Part shown: in pieces, positions 52,584 to 55,596 of the stretch
Position numbering within the stretch: the first letter of the stretch is position 1
Layout: every line of letters starts with the position of its first letter
Assembly: GCA_002071385.1 (NCBI GenBank)
Contig: MWFB01000015.1
Location: forward strand, 1 to 55,596
From: Bacteroidetes bacterium ADurb.Bin013
GTDB taxonomy: Bacteria > Bacteroidota > Bacteroidia > Bacteroidales > UBA932
Direction: 5' to 3'
Length of the DNA: 55,596 nucleotides
The notes under the pieces: generated by a model
What the model was told of the DNA's origin: nothing
What the model saw: only the letters and a program-made list of their open reading frames with translations
Database searches by the model: none
Position numbers and translations under genes: made by a program

Positions 52584-55091
52584 ATGAAGGAGAACTATTT
52601 GAAGGAGTTGAATGAACCTCAGAGACAAGCAGTTGAAGATATAAAAGGTCCATCGTTGATCATCGCGGGTGCCGGTAGTGGTAAAACCAAAGTACTTACA
52701 TGCAGGATAGCTCACATGCTGGAACAGGGGATCCCCGCTTCTGCAATACTTGCTTTGACATTCACCAACAAGGCAGCCAAAGAGATGAAAGACCGAGTGT
52801 CTTCACTGGTCGGATCTGAAAAAGTCCGGTACCTGTGGATGGGTACTTTCCACTCGGTTTTTGCGCGCATTTTACGGACAGAAGCACAGGTGCTGGATTT
52901 TCCGCGGAATTTTACCATTTATGACAAATCCGATAGCAAATCTGCCATTAAAAGCTGCATCAAAGAACTGAAACTGGATGAAAAGGTCTATCCTCCCTCA
53001 GAGGTGATGTCACGCATATCCAGGGCCAAAAACAACCTCATGACAGCTTCTGCCTATGCGGCCGACGACCAGGCCATGCAGGCCGATGAAGCGGCCCGTA
53101 AACCCCGAATGGCCGATATTTACGCCTTGTATGCAAGAAAGTGCCGTCTTGCCGGGGCCATGGATTTTGACGACCTGTTGCTCTACACCAATATCCTTTT
53201 TCAGCAGAATCCGCAGATACTGGCCCTGTACAGGGACCGTTTCCGCTATATCCTGGTAGATGAATACCAGGACACCAACCTGGCCCAGTACCTGATCATA
53301 ACAGCCCTTGCCCGGGAACACCGAAACATAGCCGTAGTGGGTGATGACGCCCAGAGCATTTATGCATTCCGCGGGGCCAGGATTGAAAACATCCTGAATT
53401 TTTCCAAGGACTTTCCCGAGGCCAAAGAATACAGGCTGGAACAGAATTACCGCTCCACCCAGACCGTAGTGAATGCTGCCAACAGCCTCATAAAACACAA
53501 TGCGCGCCGCATGCGCAAAGAATGTTTTGCACAATCCGAGACCGGGGAAAAGATTGCCTTGCTGTGTGCCTATACCGATGCAGAAGAAGCATTCCTGGTG
53601 GTCTCATCCATCCTGGACAAAGTATACAGATCCCGAGAGGGTTACGGGGAGTTCGCCGTCCTGTACCGCACCAATGCGCAGTCCAGACTCCTGGAGGAGG
53701 CGCTGCGCAAAAGGAACATCCCTTATAAGGTATACGGTGGATTTTCCTTTTACGAAAGGGCCGAGGTGAAAGACATGATGGCATACATGCGCCTGGTAGT
53801 CAACCCCGATGACGAAGAAGCCTTTCGCAGGGCAGTAGTCACGCCGTCAAGAGGCATTGGCGATGTGTCCCTACAGAAACTTGGAACTGCCGCACTGTTC
53901 GCCGGCATGTCCTCCATAGGGTATATCCGGCAGGGCGACCTGGAAGCGGCAGGGCTGAGGGGCAACATAGCCGGACGCCTGAAAGCTTTTTCAGAAATGA
54001 TTGAGACCGTGTACAATATGCAGGAAGAAGGAGCCAATGCCTACCAAGTGGCCATGGAAGTGGCACGGTTATCGGGTTACCTTCCCATGCTCAGGGAAGA
54101 CAAATCCATAGAAGGCATGTCCAGATTGAATAACGTGGAAGAACTGCTCAACAGCATCCAGGCCTATTGTGGTATGGCAGCAGAAGGTGTGGAACTTGAA
54201 ACAGAAGTGAGTGTGCCCGATGCGGGAGAAGCGGCTCCCACCCTGGAGAGATTCCTGAAGAACGTGACCCTGCTCACTCAGATGGACGGACAGGAACAGC
54301 CCGACAACGAACGGGTGAGCCTGATGACAGTCCATTCGGCCAAAGGCCTGGAGTTTTCCCACATCTATGTGGTGGGGATGGAAGAGAAATTATTTCCTTC
54401 CCTGTTGTCCAGCAACACCCAGACCGAGCTGGAAGAAGAAAGGCGGTTGTTTTATGTGGCCATGACCCGGGCCAAGAAATCACTCACTCTTTCCTTTTCA
54501 CGCACCCGTATGCACTGGGGCAACATGGAGTCCAACCCGCCCAGCCGCTTTCTGCGTGAGATAGATCCCGGTTTCCTTAACCAGCCGGTTCCCGATGTAT
54601 TTGGCTCCGGAACCGAAGAACAGGAGGGTAGAAGCACTTGGTCCCGTGAGGGAAAGTTCGGGTCCGGTGGTGGAAAGTTCGGATCCCGTGAGGGAAAGTT
54701 CGGGTCCGGTGGCGGACGGGCCGGTTTTGAAGGCGGAAACACCTGGGCCGGCCGGCGCAACTCATTTGGCGCGAGTACTCCTGCAGACCGCCCCGGCGGA
54801 CAAGGATTCAAGGCCGGAGGAGCTTCGGCCAGGGATAGCTTCAAGGCGCCCGGTGGCACTTCTGGTAAGGAAGGATTCAGCACACCCGGTGGTACCCCGG
54901 GTCCGGCAGATTTTCAGGCGGCGGATGCCTCGTCCCTTACCGTGGGAATGTATATTGAACATGACCGTTTTGGCCGGGGCCGCATCCTTTCCCTGGAAGG
55001 CGAAATGCCCAACACCCGGGCTGTCATTGAGTTTGAATTCGGCGGGGCAAAAACCCTGCTCCTGAAATTCGCCCGGCTGCGCAAATTATAA
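52584..55091 (+). CDS. UvrD/PcrA-type DNA helicase
   Basis: This superfamily-1 3'-5' helicase would act in excision repair and fork maintenance. From 52584 it has 835 residues with motifs AGAGSGKT, VDEYQDTN, EQNYRSTQ, MTVHSAKGLEF and YVAMTRAKK in order. The ATG follows a -7 element; the longer frame to 52323 is antisense to nqrA. A long glycine-rich, low-complexity linker of about 110 residues (54600-54935) separates the motor from a small C-terminal beta domain (about 780-835, starting MYIEHDRFGRGRI) that resembles the PcrA/UvrD Tudor-like domain that contacts RNA polymerase. The linker is far longer than usual. Confidence 0.94.
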   Translation: MKENYLKELNEPQRQAVEDIKGPSLIIAGAGSGKTKVLTCRIAHMLEQGIPASAILALTFTNKAAKEMKDRVSSLVGSEKVRYLWMGTFHSVFARILRTEAQVLDFPRNFTIYDKSDSKSAIKSCIKELKLDEKVYPPSEVMSRISRAKNNLMTASAYAADDQAMQADEAARKPRMADIYALYARKCRLAGAMDFDDLLLYTNILFQQNPQILALYRDRFRYILVDEYQDTNLAQYLIITALAREHRNIAVVGDDAQSIYAFRGARIENILNFSKDFPEAKEYRLEQNYRSTQTVVNAANSLIKHNARRMRKECFAQSETGEKIALLCAYTDAEEAFLVVSSILDKVYRSREGYGEFAVLYRTNAQSRLLEEALRKRNIPYKVYGGFSFYERAEVKDMMAYMRLVVNPDDEEAFRRAVVTPSRGIGDVSLQKLGTAALFAGMSSIGYIRQGDLEAAGLRGNIAGRLKAFSEMIETVYNMQEEGANAYQVAMEVARLSGYLPMLREDKSIEGMSRLNNVEELLNSIQAYCGMAAEGVELETEVSVPDAGEAAPTLERFLKNVTLLTQMDGQEQPDNERVSLMTVHSAKGLEFSHIYVVGMEEKLFPSLLSSNTQTELEEERRLFYVAMTRAKKSLTLSFSRTRMHWGNMESNPPSRFLREIDPGFLNQPVPDVFGSGTEEQEGRSTWSREGKFGSGGGKFGSREGKFGSGGGRAGFEGGNTWAGRRNSFGASTPADRPGGQGFKAGGASARDSFKAPGGTSGKEGFSTPGGTPGPADFQAADASSLTVGMYIEHDRFGRGRILSLEGEMPNTRAVIEFEFGGAKTLLLKFARLRKL
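54642..54725 (+). repeat. 42-bp tandem duplication in the helicase linker
   Basis: Two adjacent 42-bp units (54642-54683 and 54684-54725) encode SREGKFGSGGGKFG and SREGKFGSGGGRAG. They differ mainly at the end of the second copy. The pattern indicates recent in-frame duplication within a disordered linker. Confidence 0.85.
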
Positions 55092-55115
55092 TGTCTGGGA
55101 CCTTTCAGGTTGTTT

Positions 55116-55182
55116 GCTGATCCCACTAAGAACCGGAAGCCTTTATTTTAAGCCGGGGCTCCCGGTTCTTAGCGGGATCAGC
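55116..55182. terminator. Long hairpin between convergent genes, probable two-way terminator
   Basis: The arm at 55116-55136 is the reverse complement of 55162-55182 over 21 bases with one mismatch; a further 4 pairs (138-141 with 157-160) extend it inward across one mismatch, leaving a loop of about 15 bases. It sits 24 bases after the uvrD stop and 23 bases before the end of the opposing gene, which fits a shared terminator. It lacks a clear poly-T run on either side. A smaller inverted repeat (AGCAGA/TCTGCT, 55184-55207) follows it. Confidence 0.6.
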
Positions 55183-55205
55183 GAGCAGAGGTTTCACCGT
55201 TTCTG

Positions 55206-55596
55206 CTAACTGCCTGCAGAATTGATAAAAGATGAGATGGTGTGAAGTACCTCTTCCGGCTGTTCCAGCAAGTGGGAATGCGATGCCCCATCAAAAATGC
55301 GCATCCGGGCACCGGGGATCAGGTTCCGGTACAAGGCCACGGTTTGGGGCCGGGCCTCGTCAAACTCGCCACAGGTCAATAAAACCGGAAGGGACAGGCG
55401 GGACAGATGCGGTGTCACATCTGCCTGCCGAAGCGTTCCTGTCATGGTGAACTCGCTCGGACCCCACATATGCTCATATACATCCACTCCCATGCCCTCC
55501 ATAGATTGCAGAAGCTCTTCTGGCCAGGGATCCATCCGGCACAGATGACGCTTGTAGAATTCCATGACGGCATCCTGGTAGGCGGGATTTTTGTAG
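55206..55596 (-). CDS. Proline iminopeptidase-like alpha/beta hydrolase (3' part)
   Basis: The gene runs off the right edge; about 129 C-terminal codons are present and the frame is open to the last base. The visible part has the lid residues NPAYQDAVMEFYKRHLCRMD and the late triad members: aspartate in CGEFDEARP and histidine in GASHSHLLEQPE. This is the S33 (proline iminopeptidase/tricorn-factor) pattern. The nucleophile region lies outside the window. The methionine at 55565 is internal, not a start. Confidence 0.8.
   Translation of the reverse strand, partial: YKNPAYQDAVMEFYKRHLCRMDPWPEELLQSMEGMGVDVYEHMWGPSEFTMTGTLRQADVTPHLSRLSLPVLLTCGEFDEARPQTVALYRNLIPGARMRIFDGASHSHLLEQPEEVLHTISSFINSAGS

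Noticed and set aside
1-55596. tRNA or rRNA genes, CRISPR arrays, intact insertion sequences or riboswitches
   Set aside because: Intergenic gaps are almost all under 80 bases and none shows a cloverleaf, regular spaced repeats, or terminal inverted repeats with a transposase. The only larger non-coding stretches are 1-276 and 55092-55205, described above.

Overview
The window looks like a gene-dense chromosomal segment of a Bacteroidota member, most likely Bacteroidales. The evidence is the set of lineage-typical families (DUF3127, DUF4290, DUF4834, separate pyrB/pyrI, the moxR-bat aerotolerance cluster, a six-gene Na+-translocating NADH:quinone reductase), the absence of obvious Shine-Dalgarno sequences, and repeated exact matches to the Bacteroidota -7 promoter element TAnnTTTG just upstream of genes. 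Nearly all of it is ordinary core-genome content. I see no tRNA or rRNA gene, no CRISPR array, no intact insertion sequence and no prophage.

Layout: (1) 1-1719 is AT-rich and unlike the rest: an open-frame remnant and a secreted M1-like metallopeptidase. (2) 1757-9567: a secreted DUF1460 amidase-like protein, then leftward serC-serA-DUF1015-OLD-like ATPase (serine synthesis plus an uncharacterised ATPase) and yigZ-pyrB-pyrI (pyrimidine synthesis). (3) 9616-14588: LuxC-like acyl-CoA reductase and miaA rightward, facing kdsD-agmatinase-FKBP-DUF3127 leftward. (4) 14644-24939: a rightward run recQ, DUF3352-like protein, DUF4834, MsbA-type ABC exporter, acyl-CoA ligase, dCMP deaminase, S41 protease. 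(5) 24874-30948: leftward era and a pseudouridine synthase with a striking repeat tail, a rightward ABC permease, and leftward truA-exbB-exbD-tonB. (6) 31012-42692: one long rightward run moxR-DUF58-batX-like-batA-batB/C fusion-batD-batE-DUF4290-ftsK-lolA. (7) 42663-46891: leftward pyrE-SRPBCC-RNA methyltransferase-esterase, a divergent Nudix gene and a STAS protein. (8) 46949-52520: nqrABCDEF leftward, then uvrD rightward, a large hairpin, and the 3' part of a proline iminopeptidase-like gene that runs off the right edge.

Functionally the window joins envelope energetics (Nqr sodium pump, ExbBD-TonB), envelope homeostasis and chromosome segregation (Bat proteins, FtsK, LolA, MsbA, KdsD), nucleotide and amino-acid synthesis (PyrB/I/E, SerC/A, dCMP deaminase), and RNA and DNA maintenance (MiaA, TruA, pseudouridine synthase, Era, RecQ, UvrD).

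The points most worth a second look are: a BatB-BatC gene fusion with a relict internal signal peptide; an OLD-like ATPase with an apparently inactive TOPRIM domain at the end of the serine operon; promoter-to-start spacing that falls into groups, one of which implies leaderless mRNAs; an 11-residue (33-bp) tandem repeat tail on a pseudouridine synthase; an SSB-like acidic tip on DUF3127; and a cysteine-rich insertion in the DUF1460 protein. I did not find a clearly new multi-gene system.
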